Shown here in pieces: positions 1 through 24,300 of a stretch of 64,000 nucleotides of DNA (position 1 is the stretch's first letter; the number at the start of each line of letters is the position of its first letter). Source of the stretch: Glandiceps talaboti (Eukaryota; Hemichordata; Enteropneusta; Spengelidae); the NCBI RefSeq assembly GCF_964340395.1, contig NC_135560.1:3470498-3534497 (forward strand). Direction: 5' to 3'. Under the pieces are notes generated by a model, which worked only from the letters and a program-made list of their open reading frames with translations, had not been told where the DNA came from and searched no databases. The translations under genes and the position numbers were made by a program.

Positions 1-216
1 ATCAAATAGCTACCTTTCAGTTCAAATTACAAAAAGTTAATTACACACGATGTCGATAATTTCGATTAATTGTAATGGTCATGTGACATTTTATTTATTA
101 CACAATTCATTTGATAAATGCAATATTTTATCTGATACTTAGATTTGAGTATGATAATTAATAATTATTCAAATATATTGATAGTGAATTCTATATTGTG
201 TGTTTTTCTACCATAG

Positions 217-1315
217 CCTTATGCAGATCAGAGGCATTATATCTGGAGATCAAACAGCAGCATCAACGGTTTACGACAAAGTTATGTTTACAAATCGCTC
301 TACATGTCCAAAGTCGAAAAATGTTGTTTTCTTGAAGACACATAAAACTGGCAGTGAAACCATGGCACAGATCTTTCTACGATATGGAGATATTAATAAC
401 TTGTCAATCGTTTTACCGAGTGGCAATTGGAGTTTAGGATGGCCCTGGCAGCTACAACAAAAGGACTATCTCCCTCCGAGCAAAACAACTTTTAATCTAC
501 TCTGTCTTCATACCGTCTACAACAAAACTAAGATGTCCAAATTGATGCCCGTCGATACCAAATTTGTGACAATTTTACGAGATCCTTGGCAACAATTTAA
601 ATCTTCGTTTAACTATTTTCATTGGATCAGACTTATCGACAATTCAAGAAGCTATACTATAGATCCTCTGAAAATGTTCCTAAAAAGTCCAGACAACTTC
701 TATAAGTGGGAAAAAGAGAAACGCGTGCCTTATATACGAAACTTCATGGCCTTTGACTTAGGATTTCCTCCTTCTCAGTATGACAACGTGTCCGCGATTA
801 TCGAGTTCATTAATGGCATCCAGCAAGATTTTGAACTCGTTATGATCATGGAGTACTTCGATGAATCATTACTATTATTGAAACGAATACTTTGTTGGGA
901 TTTAATTGATATTTTATTCATCCCGTTGAACGTGAGAAAACAATTAGTTTCTACGAACGATAACACGAAGGACCTTTACACACACTTCGGCCAAGCTGAC
1001 ATCGCCCTCTACGACCATTTCAAAAAGCAACTGTTGATAAGAATAACACAAGAGCCAGATTTTAATGAGGAACTGAAATATTTTAGACACATAAATTCAC
1101 AATTTAAATATTTTTGCGGAAAAGTGGCTAGGAAGAAAAAACCGACATTGACAATTGCTGAATCTAAATGGAATAATAAGCATATCATAGATGAAGCATT
1201 TTGTATGTCATCCCGTCTCTACATCCCTGATTACATCAACGTCTTAAAACAAAAGTTACACGGAATAACTTTACACTCTAAAAACAAACCATACTTGTGG
1301 CCGATAAAGAGATGA
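217..1315 (+). CDS. Galactose 3-O-sulfotransferase family protein, last exon (gene partial)
   Basis: The frame is open from a likely splice acceptor (polypyrimidine tract then CCATAG ending at 216) to a TGA at 1315, about 365 residues. The first in-frame ATG is at 221, but the type II membrane anchor expected for a Golgi sulfotransferase is absent, so the N-terminus probably lies in an exon upstream of the window. The 5'-PAPS loop is visible as FLKTHKTGS (about 332-358) and the 3'-phosphate site as ILRDPWQQFKSSFNYF (about 572-620). The family block EYFDESLLLLKRILCW is near 850-900. This family (GAL3ST1-4 in vertebrates) transfers sulfate from PAPS to the 3-OH of galactose on glycolipids or glycans in the Golgi lumen. 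The subtype cannot be assigned. Confidence 0.9.
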
Positions 1316-2650
1316 CGTATTAGAATACAGTATTTGTTTCTAATAGAATCTTTACATATATCTAGGATATCTATTTACTTATTATTATTACAGTAGTAAA
1401 CTCTCCTACAGTTCTCACTCCTACAGTTCTAACTCCTACAGTCCTCACTTCTCACTCCTTCACATATTTGTACGGGTGTTAAAAGGATGCAGTGTTACGT
1501 AAATTTATTAGCAGTTTATTCACCTGTGGTAAAGAATATCTTTTAAGGTTGTTTAGAAGATTGTGCATGGGTATGTCTTATTGTTATGTGAAAATTACAT
1601 TAGTATCGAATCCAATCTGCAAAAAGACAATCTTCTTAATTAACGGCATTTAAGTAGGTTGGAATCATATGTACTCTTTCGAAGTGTGAAGTGGGAAGTA
1701 TGAACTGTGAAGTCCCAAAGAGGCTAGCGCTTTCGTTCATTTCTATAGTTGTGTAAATTACTTTTGTGTCGAAATATAACATTCTTGGGTTTCAGTCCGT
1801 AGAGGTGACAAATATTAAACTTGAAAACATTAGACGATCACAAGATGCACTGTCTCAATAAACTACAGCCGTAATTCATCCTAGATACGTTTTGCCATTT
1901 TTTGTATTTGTAATTAACTAAGATTATAAAAATAGCTGAGTTGTATTATAAGGCTCCGTATTACGGACTTCGTTCGAACTCATTCAGCCATTGTGACAGC
2001 AAAGTTTTGGAACACTATAACTCGCTAGCGACACATGACAAGCATGCGCGCGCAACTGTTGTAGCAACGCACACAGGAAACATTCGATACCAAACTTCGT
2101 TTGACGAAACTTTGAGTACTCATTCTACATCACTAAATACGTTTATTTTCACCTGAATTCTTAATCACTATGCAAACAATGGCTTTTACTTGTTATGGCA
2201 ATTTCTTGGGTAAGTTACTGTCATACATCTACTTAGGTGTAAGTTTCAATTTTAAATGAAATATTATGTCCCAGTAAAGAATATACATTGTATTCTACCA
2301 ATGAAAGTTTGCTATCGAGCAATATTTCTGGTCAACGTTGGTTACAAAAAAGACATTTCTGCTGATATTTTGTGCTGAGCAACATGCCCCAAACAAATAA
2401 ATGCATCTGCATAAATACATTTTCACACAGAATTGGATCGTTCTTGGTTTAGAAACGACGACTTGTTTCTAAAAGACTCACAAGATATACGTAATACATC
2501 AGAAATACAAGTATGCAAACAAGACATAAGGTATGTAGTATTATCAAACTTGAAACTAATTTATTAACTACTAACATGTACACAACTATGAAAATATACG
2601 GACATAAATGTTCCCATTACACATGCATGCATGCATGTCTGTCTGTCTTT
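1316..2650. other. Non-coding 3' flank of the sulfotransferase gene
   Basis: No convincing gene is seen. A possible polyadenylation hexamer AATAAA lies near 1856. A short tandem of CTCCTACAGTTCT-like units is at 1400-1450. Parts of 1740-2000 resemble 5340-5520 (shared pieces such as TCGAAATATAA, CGTAATTCATCC-like and TTCGTTCGAAC), which suggests an old dispersed repeat or a duplicated flank. Confidence 0.5.
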
Positions 2651-2654
2651 CTTT

Positions 2655-2712
2655 CAGTCAGTCAGTCAGTCAGTCAGTCAGTCAGTCAGTCAGTCAGTCA
2701 GTCAGTCAGTCA

Positions 2713-2781
<69 letters not shown>
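2655..2781. repeat. Compound tetranucleotide microsatellite (CAGT)n(CTGT)n
   Basis: A run of CAGT units switches to CTGT units at about 2713. The frames it opens (poly SVSQ / SVCL) are simple-sequence artefacts. Confidence 0.95.
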
Positions 2782-2782
<1 letters not shown>

Positions 2783-3299
2783 GAATTATGAAATAAAATC
2801 TTGTCATATTTGTTGTTGAACGCTTTTCCCTCCTCTCTTTCTTTTAACAATAATGTTTTCTCTTTACCTTCAAATTCCCCCAGTATGACAAGCCAACTGA
2901 ATAACTATACGTATTGGTAACGAGGTAACATACACCGAACCCATGATCATAGGATGAATGGGCCAATATGATTGAAATTGAAGATCAGGGTGATAAATAT
3001 ACGGCTGTCAAATAAATGTTTAATTTAGTACCAAACACAACAGATACAATTCCACAAGGTTCTATTATGCCATCGGAGTTCAAGGAAAAGGAAAGTAAAA
3101 ACAGGTAAAATGAATACTAATATATTTTTTAGCAGAAGGGAAACAGTTTACTTTTTAGATGCAGAATGTTAGGTGTTTGAAAACCACGTGATGTTTGATA
3201 CTAACCAAATCTATCATTTTCGCCGAATGCACGTTTCAAAAAGAGTGTATTCCACTGACAAATGTTGTGGAAGACGAGTTGATGACGTGGGATCAGTGA

Positions 3300-4259
<960 letters not shown>

Positions 4260-4348
4260 AAATAACGTTGACATCACAAGACATTGGCAATTTTAAATAA
4301 AAATCTCTACAAGTATAAATGAATGACAAATTAACCATCTTATAATTG

Positions 4349-4349
<1 letters not shown>

Positions 4350-4430
<81 letters not shown>
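4350..4430. repeat. (CA)n microsatellite
   Basis: A pure CA dinucleotide run of about 80 bp. Confidence 0.97.
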
Positions 4431-4432
<2 letters not shown>

Positions 4433-4655
4433 ACCTTACACATCTTAAATTTAATTAATTTGTAGTTCAATTTGTATAATTCATTATATGCCCATCTCAT
4501 ACATTTCTGTTCCATCTTATGTAGGTCCTTGTTACAAACGCCGTCCTTTCTAAGACATTTTTTTTCGTTGAAACAACAAATGATTAAAACAATCATTATA
4601 AAAATATACATGATATTTTACTAATTGAATTTATCGAAAAAATAAACGAGAATGA

Positions 4656-4658
<3 letters not shown>

Positions 4659-4702
<44 letters not shown>

Positions 4703-4715
4703 ACAACAACAACAA
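4659..4715. repeat. (ATC)n(AAC)n trinucleotide repeat
   Basis: About 14 ATC units followed by a short AAC run. Confidence 0.95.
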
Positions 4716-4738
4716 TGTATTAGTGTTTAAGATTGCTC

Positions 4739-4880
<142 letters not shown>

Positions 4881-6537
4881 TCACCCTTGCATACAATGTG
4901 TGTTATCGGTATTTTAGCATTTAAAGATACTTTTTGGTCACAATATTTCGATAACAGTTGATGAGGTGTAAAAGAAGTAAATGAAGACAATTATGTGATT
5001 AAGAGGTAGACAAAGACAATATGGAGATTGCTGTTTTAGACTCAAAAGACATCGTTTCTCTCTGGAATGGGATTTTAAAATGCGCATGAAAATAGAAGTA
5101 AAGTGTCATTATTTTAGCCTTTTTGCAGTAGAAAATGTTTAGGGTCGGCGGCTTACACTAGGCCTTGGGTCGGGTATCGGAAACGCACTATTTTTTTTTG
5201 TGCCTAAAAGCACGCTTGAAATAAAAGTACCATCAAATTACTGTAGGTATGGGGCGCAATACTCTATCCCACCCTGTACCCAACCGCCCAAAGATACCAT
5301 ATGGGATGTTCTCTAGCTTGTCTTGAGCACTTAAAAAAATGACAAATATTGCTGTTATTTCTAATTAAGGTTGCGTAAATAACTGTCTATCGAAATATAA
5401 AATGAACTGTAATCGCAATTCATCCACGATCAGTTTGAAATTCTTTGTATTAGTAAGATTATTATAAGTTGTATTATTAATCTCTTCCGTATATTACGAC
5501 CTTCGTTCGAACATGGGCATGAGGCAACACTTCTGGTGAAATACGAAAATGATGTAAAGGCCCAAGAAAGATGAATATGTATGAGTCACATTTACATACT
5601 TGTTTCTTTATTTTTTTATAATATATTTTCTAAGCTTTTAACATGCTTGGGATTACGGGTATAAAGCCAGAAATTCCATGTGAAAAAAAATAAACGGCGT
5701 CACAATATACATCTACACGTTCTGGTGTTTTTTAAGCATGTATAAGCTTAACATGGCAATTCAATTTTCTAGACAAAATAATCAGACATTGCGAAGGCAA
5801 GAGTTTTTAAATCCAAACTTACTTTCTTAGCTTATAAGGACAAAGTTTATTAGAGACAACTATTTCGCTAGTTCACTGGACAAATGACTTGTTTTGAGGA
5901 ATGCCACAACACATATATCCATGAGTGTATAAAACAAATTTTTATTCATACAATCATCATAATTATTAATATATACAAGACAATATTGTCATTTATGGAA
6001 GTGTATAATATCACCAGTAAGAGGCTGAGAGCTGATAAAGTTTAAGTCACAATGTATTAACATAGCACTGTCTTGGCATTACAAACAGTTGTTAAATTAT
6101 TTTTTTTTTCATTTCAAAAAAGCTTTATATACATTATTACATTTTATTACAAGTGATATGGGACTATAGCTGAAAACGTCGTCCTGCAAAGGATGGAAAA
6201 TTTATTCCTGGAATTCTGTAAACAGAAAATGTACACAAACAAATAGTTTTGAGAAACAGGGGAGCTGATATCTCTATTTTATTTCAAACTTATACCGTTC
6301 TGAATTCTGTATCTTGTAGTATGAATAATAATAAAATGGTCTAAAAATGACAAAAAAATGCCAAAGTGCAGGACGGATTGGATGTGATTGAAGACACAAA
6401 GAAATTAAATGATACAGTTTCAATACATCAATAAAGTAAATTCTACTCAGTGTTGTTACGACAACTGATCCATGTTTTAGAGGAATGTTTTTACCAAAAA
6501 AAAACCATGTTTCAGATTGTCAGTTTGTCCTTCCTTT
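4881..6537. other. Intergenic / CFAP53 3' flank
   Basis: No gene is recognised. The part nearest 6537 is the presumed 3' UTR of CFAP53. TTTATT motifs on the plus strand (AATAAA on minus) near 5942, 6144 and 6200 are candidate polyadenylation signals. 5340-5520 partly resembles 1740-2000. Confidence 0.45.
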
Positions 6538-9500
6538 TTAAGAGTATCCTGCACTACCTTTCCTTGACATGTAAGCACTTCTCATTGGATGTGCTTTATC
6601 AATAACAGGTCTTTCTAGTGCTTCCTTTAACTTTGCTTGGTACTGGGCCTCAGCCTCAAGTCCTTTCAGGTATTCCCTATATTCCTCATCTTTCTCAATT
6701 TCTTTCAACTTGATGCGATGATTTTGTTGGCCTATCAAGTCACTCTGATACTCTAAGTTCTGTGCCTTAGTTTTAGCTTCTCTCTCTGCTTCAAGACGTT
6801 TGTGTTCTTCAATGGAAGCCAACATTGCTTCTTGCTCTTTCTGTGCTTCTGCTTGTCTCAACTTGTTCATTTCCACTGTTAACAAACAAACAAACAAACA
6901 ATCAAATTATATATCTATGAATTAGTACGCAGTTGATGTTCTGTCACCTGGTTATGTACAATATTCAAATTATGTCACCACACACACTGCCTACACTGTG
7001 TGTACCACATGTGATACTACAAAATGGATATATGTAGACATGGACAACACTTCAGACATGATGTTGACTCATTACAAATGAAAATAAACAAACTAGTCAT
7101 TTTTAATACATTTTAGTACTGATGTCATTGAAGTCAGCACTTCATACAGACAAAAACTTCAAATTCATACCAGAATATGATGACCTTGGTGGTAATGATG
7201 TATAATGATTACTCATATGCTGTTATTATCTACAAAGAGTTGTCATTTTCTACCCATATTGTACAATCAATGATCATTTCAATACAAGTGTGTGAGATGC
7301 ATAGTTTCAGAGATCATCATATGTCTTATGAAATTGACCTTCTTTGTTCTTTTCTTCTTCTTCTACATTACATTCACAGGTTTGATTCTAAACTTCACAT
7401 GTTGTTTCCTTGCCCTGAATTTGACAAGTGATTTCCACACTCACAGAGCAGCACACTTTACTTAGTCCAAAAATTTGGACAAAATCTCTGCTTTCAGCTC
7501 TTGATTTTGTGATGTTTAGAGTTCAAGCATATTATTAACTTGTAGTAGGTTCTAGTCCCAAAAACACTACTTTTGCCTACAACTCTTTGATTTGGATCTT
7601 GACCATTATAATTGAATGTGCCTTTCAATCAAATACTCGTGATGAACTAGCCTATGATTGCCAAAATGCTAAAATTCATAGTAGCGAAAAAAATACGGTT
7701 TACAGTACATACATGTAAGTATCTGATAATACTTGAAATGTAATACTGTACTTTTATTTGGCAAAACTTTAAAATTTTATTGGTGTATGACAAGCTAATC
7801 TGTAAGGTACACCATGACGAGGCGCCCTCACACATCAGTCAAACTGCAAGCATGAATGAGCAAACAGGAGACACCACACTGATTGTGATGAACAGAATTT
7901 GTACAGATAGAGTGACACTTACATTTTGCCTCGACCTGTTTTTGTCTTTCAGCCAACACTTCTTGCATTAATCTCTTCCTAGCTTCACGTTCCCTATCCC
8001 ATTGTTCTAATCTCTTTCTCCATTGTTTCTCAACCTCTTCATTAACAACCTGTTCCAACTCCTTCTCACGTTGCTTCTCTTCTTCCAACTGTTGACGCAG
8101 ATAATCACGGTAGCGGAGTTGCTCTTCACGTAATTCACGCTGAAAAATGTCAGAGATAAAATAAGTTATTGTCTCAAACAGCCTTACACTTCTACTTACA
8201 GTATTTTTGGAAAAATAAGATTACACTTTCAGACTATTTAATTGACAATGTACTTTATTTCAAATTAAACCACTGGATATGTGATTTACACAAACTTGTA
8301 TTTGGGTAGACTCTACTTTTGTTAAATGATCTGAAAATGTTATGGGAAATGCTGATGATATTCTGTGAAGATATTCTGTGAATAGCGACCTCAGGGCGAA
8401 ATTTTAGTCTACGTGTTGGGATCAAAAATATAGAATTGAGTGTTATTTTTGTTATATGTGGAATGACAAAAATTTCACAAAACAGCCAAATACTGCCAAT
8501 CGTCATGTATAGATAAGGTCTATAGTATAGTGATCCATATTTACTATATCTGGCTACAGAGATATGGTTTGTTGGTAATTGATTAATTCAGAAAATATAT
8601 ATGTACATGATGTACATCTTACAATGGAAATTTTGTCCAAAATAGAATTTTCTAAATACCTTTCTTTGTTCTTGTTCCATTGCTTCATTACGAGATTCTT
8701 CAAGAAGATTTTCCAATATTTTCATGTCCAAAGCTAATTCTTCTTGGACTTCCTTAGCTCTCTTCTTCATCTTCAGTTTGAGTGATCTGTCTAGTTCATC
8801 TCTCATTGCAGCTTGTCTTGCTCGTTTCTCTTCCAAGGCACGTTGTTCTTCCAATTTACGCAACTTATGTTGCTCTCGCTGTAATAATTTATGACAGAAT
8901 GTAAATACAATGATATCACTCAATGGTTTATTTAGCAGGGAATATCAAGCAATAAGGATATAACTATCACTGTATCAGGTAGTATTACTCTGATAATATT
9001 TGGATAGTCTTCAATTATATGTAGTACATTTGACACTATCTCTCCACATTCTTCATTCCTTTGGATCAATGTAGATATGATTTCAATACTGATATACATG
9101 TATATGTATTTACTGAATTCCAGCACACCTACTTCATGATAACTTTTTGCTGGCAAGAAGAATACCAATCAGTAAGTTGGTGAAATTGTCTCAAATGAAC
9201 CCTGTAAGTGATTTTTAAGACAACCATTATTCTATACTTGACAGTGACCACCAGATGCACTTCTGATTATTGTCTTCATAAAAACTTGTAAATCTATCAT
9301 TACAATGGTTAAATACTCACCAAGAGATGTGCTTCTTCTTCCTTCAGTCTTCTTGCTTCATCCTTCTGTTGCTGTAATGCTGCTTTCTGCATTTGTAAAG
9401 TTTGCAGTACATCCTGGTTCCTTGCCATCATCTCTCTAGCTTCCCTCTCTTCCCTGGCTGCCTTGGCCATTCTGTCCTGTTCCCATAGATCAGCATACAT

Positions 9501-12493
9501 CTGTTCTTCTCGCTGTCTCTGTCTTGCCATATCATCCTTGATTTCAAGTTGTTTCATTCGCTCAGTGCAGACTTCATCTTGGTGGCGACGTGAAAGTGTG
9601 GCCCGCAATTCTTCACACTCATTCCTGTCAAATAAGGTGACATTTTATTGTAAGTTTTTCTAGTTCAAAGTCAAAGTTCTAACTGCCACTAAGCTTCAAT
9701 TGATTGTTACATGCAACTTGCATCAAACTTTATCATGTATTTCCAAAACACTATTTTGCCTCAAAAGACAGTGTTGCATACAGTGTATGCAAAATATAAC
9801 AACCTGTATGAATGTCTTTTCCTATGTCATCTTTTTCAACTACATGATAAAAAAACACACAAAAGTTGTCTATGAAGACATAAATTACTAAAACTGTTAT
9901 CATTGCATTGTCAAGCCTCAAGGTGAAGATATCCCTGCTAACAGAGTATATGGTTAGTATTTGTTAATTTGGTGTTATATGCATCTATAATGTAAAAGTT
10001 AGTTGTATCTTACCTCCACCTTTGGTCCAATTTTTCTGCAACAATCTGTAATCTCTCAGCTTCTCTCTTTTCCTTCAAAAATTTTGCTCTTTCTCTCATT
10101 TTGGCTTGTCTTTCAATAACTGTTTCTTGCCTGTCTTCCATTTCTAGTACATATTGTTGTTCCTCTGCTGCTAGTAGATCACGTAATCTGTAATTCAAAC
10201 GTACACATTTACAATCAAAATTTAGATATAAACATACATGTATTGGTTATTTACATGTTCATTATGTGAAAAATGTTGTTGTTGGTTGTGGGTCACATTT
10301 ACATACCCTCATAATTATTTTAGTGTAAGCTGATATGAATCAGAAAGACCATTTGTCCACTCAATTCACTGTCAGCTAGAGTCATTGTTCTGTCAATTAC
10401 AATGTCATATTATATGATACATATACATGTACATCTTTGACATCAGAATATTCACCATCTTATTATTACATGATAGATCTACAAGTCAGATTATTTATAT
10501 TTTTTTTCAAATCAATTTAAGGTAATGTATTTTATTTTATATACATTATTTGCTATTTAGAATTTTTCTTGAATCGAACTTATTCAAGAAAAGCCAACCG
10601 AGGGGAACATAGATTTGTACTCAGTTTACTGTGCATACAATGTACATGTACTTGTAGTCTGTGTTTTACAAATTCTACTGGAAGTTACTTTACATGTACA
10701 TATTGGATTTGAAACCTGGCTATTCATATCTGAAAATGAATTCCCCCACAGTAAATGACACACTTCTTTTAGCGTGAAAAGCTACATGTATGTACAATAT
10801 TATTAAAATAATCTTTATTTATACTAGATAGTTCTTAAGTATATAAACACTTGTATCCCAAGAAGTCAAGTGAGGGCCATCCCTCATTGGTTTGGTGTTA
10901 ACATTTGTTATCATACAGTGGTGTACATTAAGTAGATGATTATGTACATGTACTAGTAGTAGTATGTACCAAACTTATTTCACACATCTTGTAAAAAAAT
11001 GTAAACCAATAGTGTTACAATCTTCTCAAAATTATTCTGACTTTGTTTAATCCTTTAATGTTGTGGAATTCACCATTTGATATAAATATGAATGTGAACA
11101 TACCTTTGTCGTCTATCTTCCAGACTAAACTCTTCTTGTTGTAACATATTTTTGACACGTCTTTTCACTGTATTCTGTTGGATTCTTTTGTCTGTGATGG
11201 ATTCCCAATCATTTTTCAAGTCGTACATTTTATTATACCTAACCAAAGCCTCAGCTTCTTCTCTCATGTCATCTTGTTTTCGACGTTCCAGAATAAGGTG
11301 ATCTGGAGGTAATTTGCTTGGCATCTTGGCTCTCTGTGATTAAGTAGGATAAAAAACATAAGAACTTGCAAGAACACTAGATACAGTGGTTTTCCCCAAC
11401 TGAGTCAAAGCAATTCAATGAACTATTAAGATCGGTGAGCCTGGTCACTAGGTTTCATGTTGCGATGGACACCATAATTTAAGTTGGTAGATACAGGATA
11501 ACTGTTTCATATTGAATGCATTGTTAGGTACACATGTAATATGGGAAAAGAGTACATGTATGTGTTACACTTTTATGATTCAACCAACTTTCACTGGCTG
11601 CTGACCATGGATTTTGTTTGAACTTTAACAGATTATACGTTGTGTACAATCTGATTAAAATCTGATGTAGATGTCGGCTAATCGTTCACTGCTATTTTAC
11701 CTTCGTTATTTTGCCTGAATTGACCTTCTTGGTACATGTTTACACTTTTTAGCCTGATAGTAGAGGAGGCGATCGGGCTAAAAAATGTAAACATGTACCA
11801 AGGTCAATTCACGTAAAATAACCAGGTAAAATAGCAATGAATGATTAGCCGACATCTACATCGGATTTTAATCAGATTGACCTTGTGTAGTAGTATGTAT
11901 GCTGTTACTGTTTATGTCATTACACTAAATACAGAGCCCAGTGACGCCTGTGTGTTATGCTTATGGTGTCTATCTCAACATGAAACCTTGTGATCTTCAT
12001 CCATCATGCCTACAGACTTGTAATAAAAAAAATATAACGTTTCAAGCTATATACGTAAGGGTACATTTTGAGAGCGTTGCAAATATACAGTATTCAACAT
12101 ATACATTGTAATTTGTAGTCACTGACAGTGTTTGAGTCTGACACATGAAAGGTGAAAATACAAATGTACAGTCTCAACTCGAGGTAAACAAAAAAACAGT
12201 GAGGGGTATTGGATGTCATTTGCGTCAAAATAAACATCAAATGTTTAAAATTGATCAAAAGTTTAACATGGTGGTGTAGGTAGAATGTATCTTAATAACT
12301 GTGAATCGTCGCCCTTGCGATCAAAACATTTGTCATTTCCAACAAGTAATACATAGACGACCCTCGTCTTGCTTGTCAAACACACAACGATAGTCGATAG
12401 CCCACAACGAGTGAATAAACTTACGATAGCAACCGAATGAGGAGTCGGACCCGTGTACTCACGGGTCCTTCGCTTGGTTTGGTAAGCTAGCAT
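6538..12493 (-). CDS. CFAP53: Cilia- and flagella-associated protein 53 (CCDC11), complete, 7 coding exons
   Basis: Coding exons in gene order are 12425-12493, 11104-11333, 10014-10187, 9321-9624, 8660-8878, 7923-8139 and 6538-6875. All have GT-AG borders and compatible phases, and they sum to 1551 nt (516 residues plus stop); human CFAP53 is 514. The start ATG at 12493 opens a peptide with TGPTP, matching the human N-terminus. Later anchors are LRDLLAAEEQQY, FLKEKREAERLQIVAEKLDQ, CEELRATLSRRHQDE and a C-terminal HPMRSAYMSRK. The protein is almost entirely charged coiled coil of the trichohyalin-plectin-homology (TPH) type. Known role of the family: a microtubule inner protein of axonemal doublets needed for motile cilia and left-right laterality. 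It is divergent from SKA1. Confidence 0.96.
6876..7922 (-). other. CFAP53 intron 6
   Basis: A GT-AG intron between the last two coding exons. Apart from a short (CAAA)n run beside the acceptor at about 6880-6900, no repeats or genes are evident. Confidence 0.7.
11334..12424 (-). other. CFAP53 intron 1
   Basis: The donor is ATC|GTAAGT at 12424 and the acceptor CACAG before 11333. It holds one foldback MITE (11647-11879) and nothing else recognisable. Confidence 0.8.
11647..11879. mobile_element. Foldback MITE, MULE-like family, copy 1
   Basis: A 233 bp near-palindrome bounded by CAATCTGATT and AATCAGATTG. The arms extend through ATGTAGATGTCGGCTAATCG, TTTTACCTTCGTTATTTT and TGTAAACATGTACC to a central loop. 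The flanks ACGTTGTGTA / ACCTTGTGTA look like a 10-bp target-site duplication with one mismatch. Two more copies lie at 14260-14501 and 14915-15137. Long TIRs with 9-10 bp duplications are typical of Mutator-like elements. Confidence 0.85.
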
Positions 12494-13170
12494 GATGCTG
12501 TCTGTCTATATGATTTGGTAGGGCAGGACAGCTGACAAACTCGTTGCAGTGAATTGTGTACAAGGTAGGCTTGGTGACCGAAAACTCGCGGCGACGAACA
12601 GACACACTTCTTCTAAATCCAAAGTGATCAAAATATATCCAAAATATGCGACCTAGCACTTCTTGGTGCAAGTCTCCTGTTGTGCACCTAGGGTTTTAGA
12701 TCCGATGAGGTGGTATGGAAATACTGTTGACGTCTTTAAAGGACATACGTTCAAAGTAAAGTGTCTGTCCAGGAGTTTTCCTGCGAAAATACAGCAGCAA
12801 CAGGGATTGTGTCTGCTTACTACTACGTCACATCACCATAGAGACAGAGTTTCAATAGAGAGCGCCCTCAACAATTTTAGCCTCAGACAAAGACAATATT
12901 ATAGAAGATTTATGTATAGATCAACATATACCTTTTTCAAAACTGATTTGATGTTCAATTAGTCTAAATATTTAGTACTTTCTAATCACATTAAAAATAC
13001 AAAATGTTTTAATTTTGAGTATTTGTTTACAAATTATATATAAACATTTTATATATTTGTATACGAGCCTGTTTCACCGCGCCCTCTGTAGGCGCTGTTA
13101 TCTTGCTAATGGCGGTCGTTTTTGAAAACATAACATCGTATCGCAAACAGTCTCAATATATTGGTGAGCA
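12494..13170. promoter_or_regulatory. Divergent CFAP53/SKA1 promoter region
   Basis: Only about 677 bp separate the two start codons, so both 5' UTRs and promoters must lie here unless upstream non-coding exons exist. It is locally richer in G+C and CpG than the surrounding introns (for example near 12540-12600 and 13070-13140). An X-box match sits at 12832-12845 and a CRE-like TACGTCA just before it at about 12824. A TTTGAA hexamer (the CHR core used by G2/M genes) is at about 13119, but it is too short to be meaningful alone. Confidence 0.6.
12832..12845 (+). promoter_or_regulatory. X-box (RFX binding site) for CFAP53
   Basis: ATCACCATAGAGAC matches the ciliary-gene X-box consensus RYYNYYATRRNRAC at every defined position. 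It lies about 340 bp upstream of the CFAP53 start codon. RFX factors are known to drive ciliary genes across animals, so a functional site here is a reasonable inference. Confidence 0.6.
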
Positions 13171-22672
<9,502 letters not shown>

Positions 22673-24300
22673 TCTAAATACTATTGATAATTGCCTGAAG
22701 GAAAGTGTTGTTAGTAGTAAGTGTTGAAGACATCGTGGACCATACTACTACATGGAAGATAAAAAATTGCAGCTAGAATCAATATTCAGAATGAGCACCT
22801 TTGTCAAAGCTAGCCCCCCTCATATGATACTTAAACTTCATTACTTTGCTGTGAGTTGGATTCTTAATTATTTATCACTGCCATTATCAATTATCTTATA
22901 GGTGCTGTTATCACTGCCATTATCAATTATCTTATAGGTGCTGTTATCACTGCCATTATCAATTATCTTATTGGTGCTGTTACATTAGGTTAGGATGACA
23001 AAAATATATTCAAAAAAGAAAAGCTTCAAAAGTTGATCAGAACATTTCTATCCCAATCAATAACTTTTGAATGCATGTATGTATACATGTATAAGATAAG
23101 TGACTTACCTTTTTATTCTACAAAGGCTTGTTTTTTCAATAACCATACAATCTGGCTGTTTCAATAAGCATACAAGCATACAATCTGACTGTTTCAATAA
23201 GCATACAATCTGACTGTTTCAATAAGCATACAATCTGACTGTTTCAATAAGCATACAATCTGACTGTTTCAATAACCATTACAATCTGACTGTGTTGACT
23301 TATAGAAACTACCTTTGTCATTATTCTATAGTGGAAATTAGCTTCTGATAAAGGCACTAATTTCCTAGTTTTGTAGTCATACAGTATATAAATAATATAT
23401 TTTGTCTTGTAATGTAATTTAGGACTTGTTTATTTTTCAATAGAGTAGAAATAATATGCAATTTAAAACTATCAAAAGGATATGGTCAAGGAATATAAAG
23501 TTTCTTGATTACTTTTTGTATTACATTATAAAATATTATTATAAATAGTAATTTCTGGTTCTAGATTGAAAGACAGTGTCAGAATTGTGTAGCCTTAACC
23601 TGGACCCCTTAGCTTGATTGATATTGGCTATGTCCTCTCAACTCTCACTTAGACAGTAGCTGCCCATTCACATTGTTGTCAATATTATCTGTATGCAGTG
23701 TAGTGACAAGTTTAAATCTTGAGTGAAAACTAGGTTGTGAATCTGTCACCATGTTAAAACTGCACTGGATGTACCTGGTATTATAATTTGATTGGACAAC
23801 CACAATATATTCAATTAAAGGCCAATGCAGACATCATCTCATTTATCATTTGACTGAAGCTTACTAAAGAATGAGAAATCTGTAATAAATTTATTGATGA
23901 CAAATATTGTATACACATCATGCATACATGAATACATGTATATGTTCTATACTAAACATGCAAGCATTAACACTGATGAAAATCACTTTGTGTGTGTGTG
24001 TCTCACTTATTTATAGCATTCACATCAAGTGTAAAAGTATACTCTTTCAATTGTTTTAATTATAAGCCTAGCATGTGGCCTTCTTACTGTAGTCAATTTG
24101 TAAAGTGTTTTCTGCTAATTAGAACAGACTGACTACATTGAGTGATAGCTGTCACAACTATGATTATACTACCTCTCAGTGAGATCTAGACAGTATTTTA
24201 TGACATCTATGTTTACAAATTACACTCTAGTCATAGACTATTTACTTGCTTTGCATTGCCAATATTGTGTACACATTGATTACATTGAGATACACCACAT
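22673..24300. other. SKA1 / MALT1 convergent intergenic region, SKA1 side
   Basis: SKA1 3' UTR and intergenic DNA. Short tandem repeats: a ~36 bp unit (CTGCCATTATCAATTATCTT...) three times at 22873-22980, and a ~27 bp unit (CATACAATCTGACTGTTTCA...) about six times at 23140-23290. No gene is seen. Confidence 0.6.

Noticed and set aside
13119-13124. CHR element (TTTGAA) controlling SKA1
   Set aside because: A six-base motif is expected by chance in this AT-rich DNA; noted only in the promoter entry.
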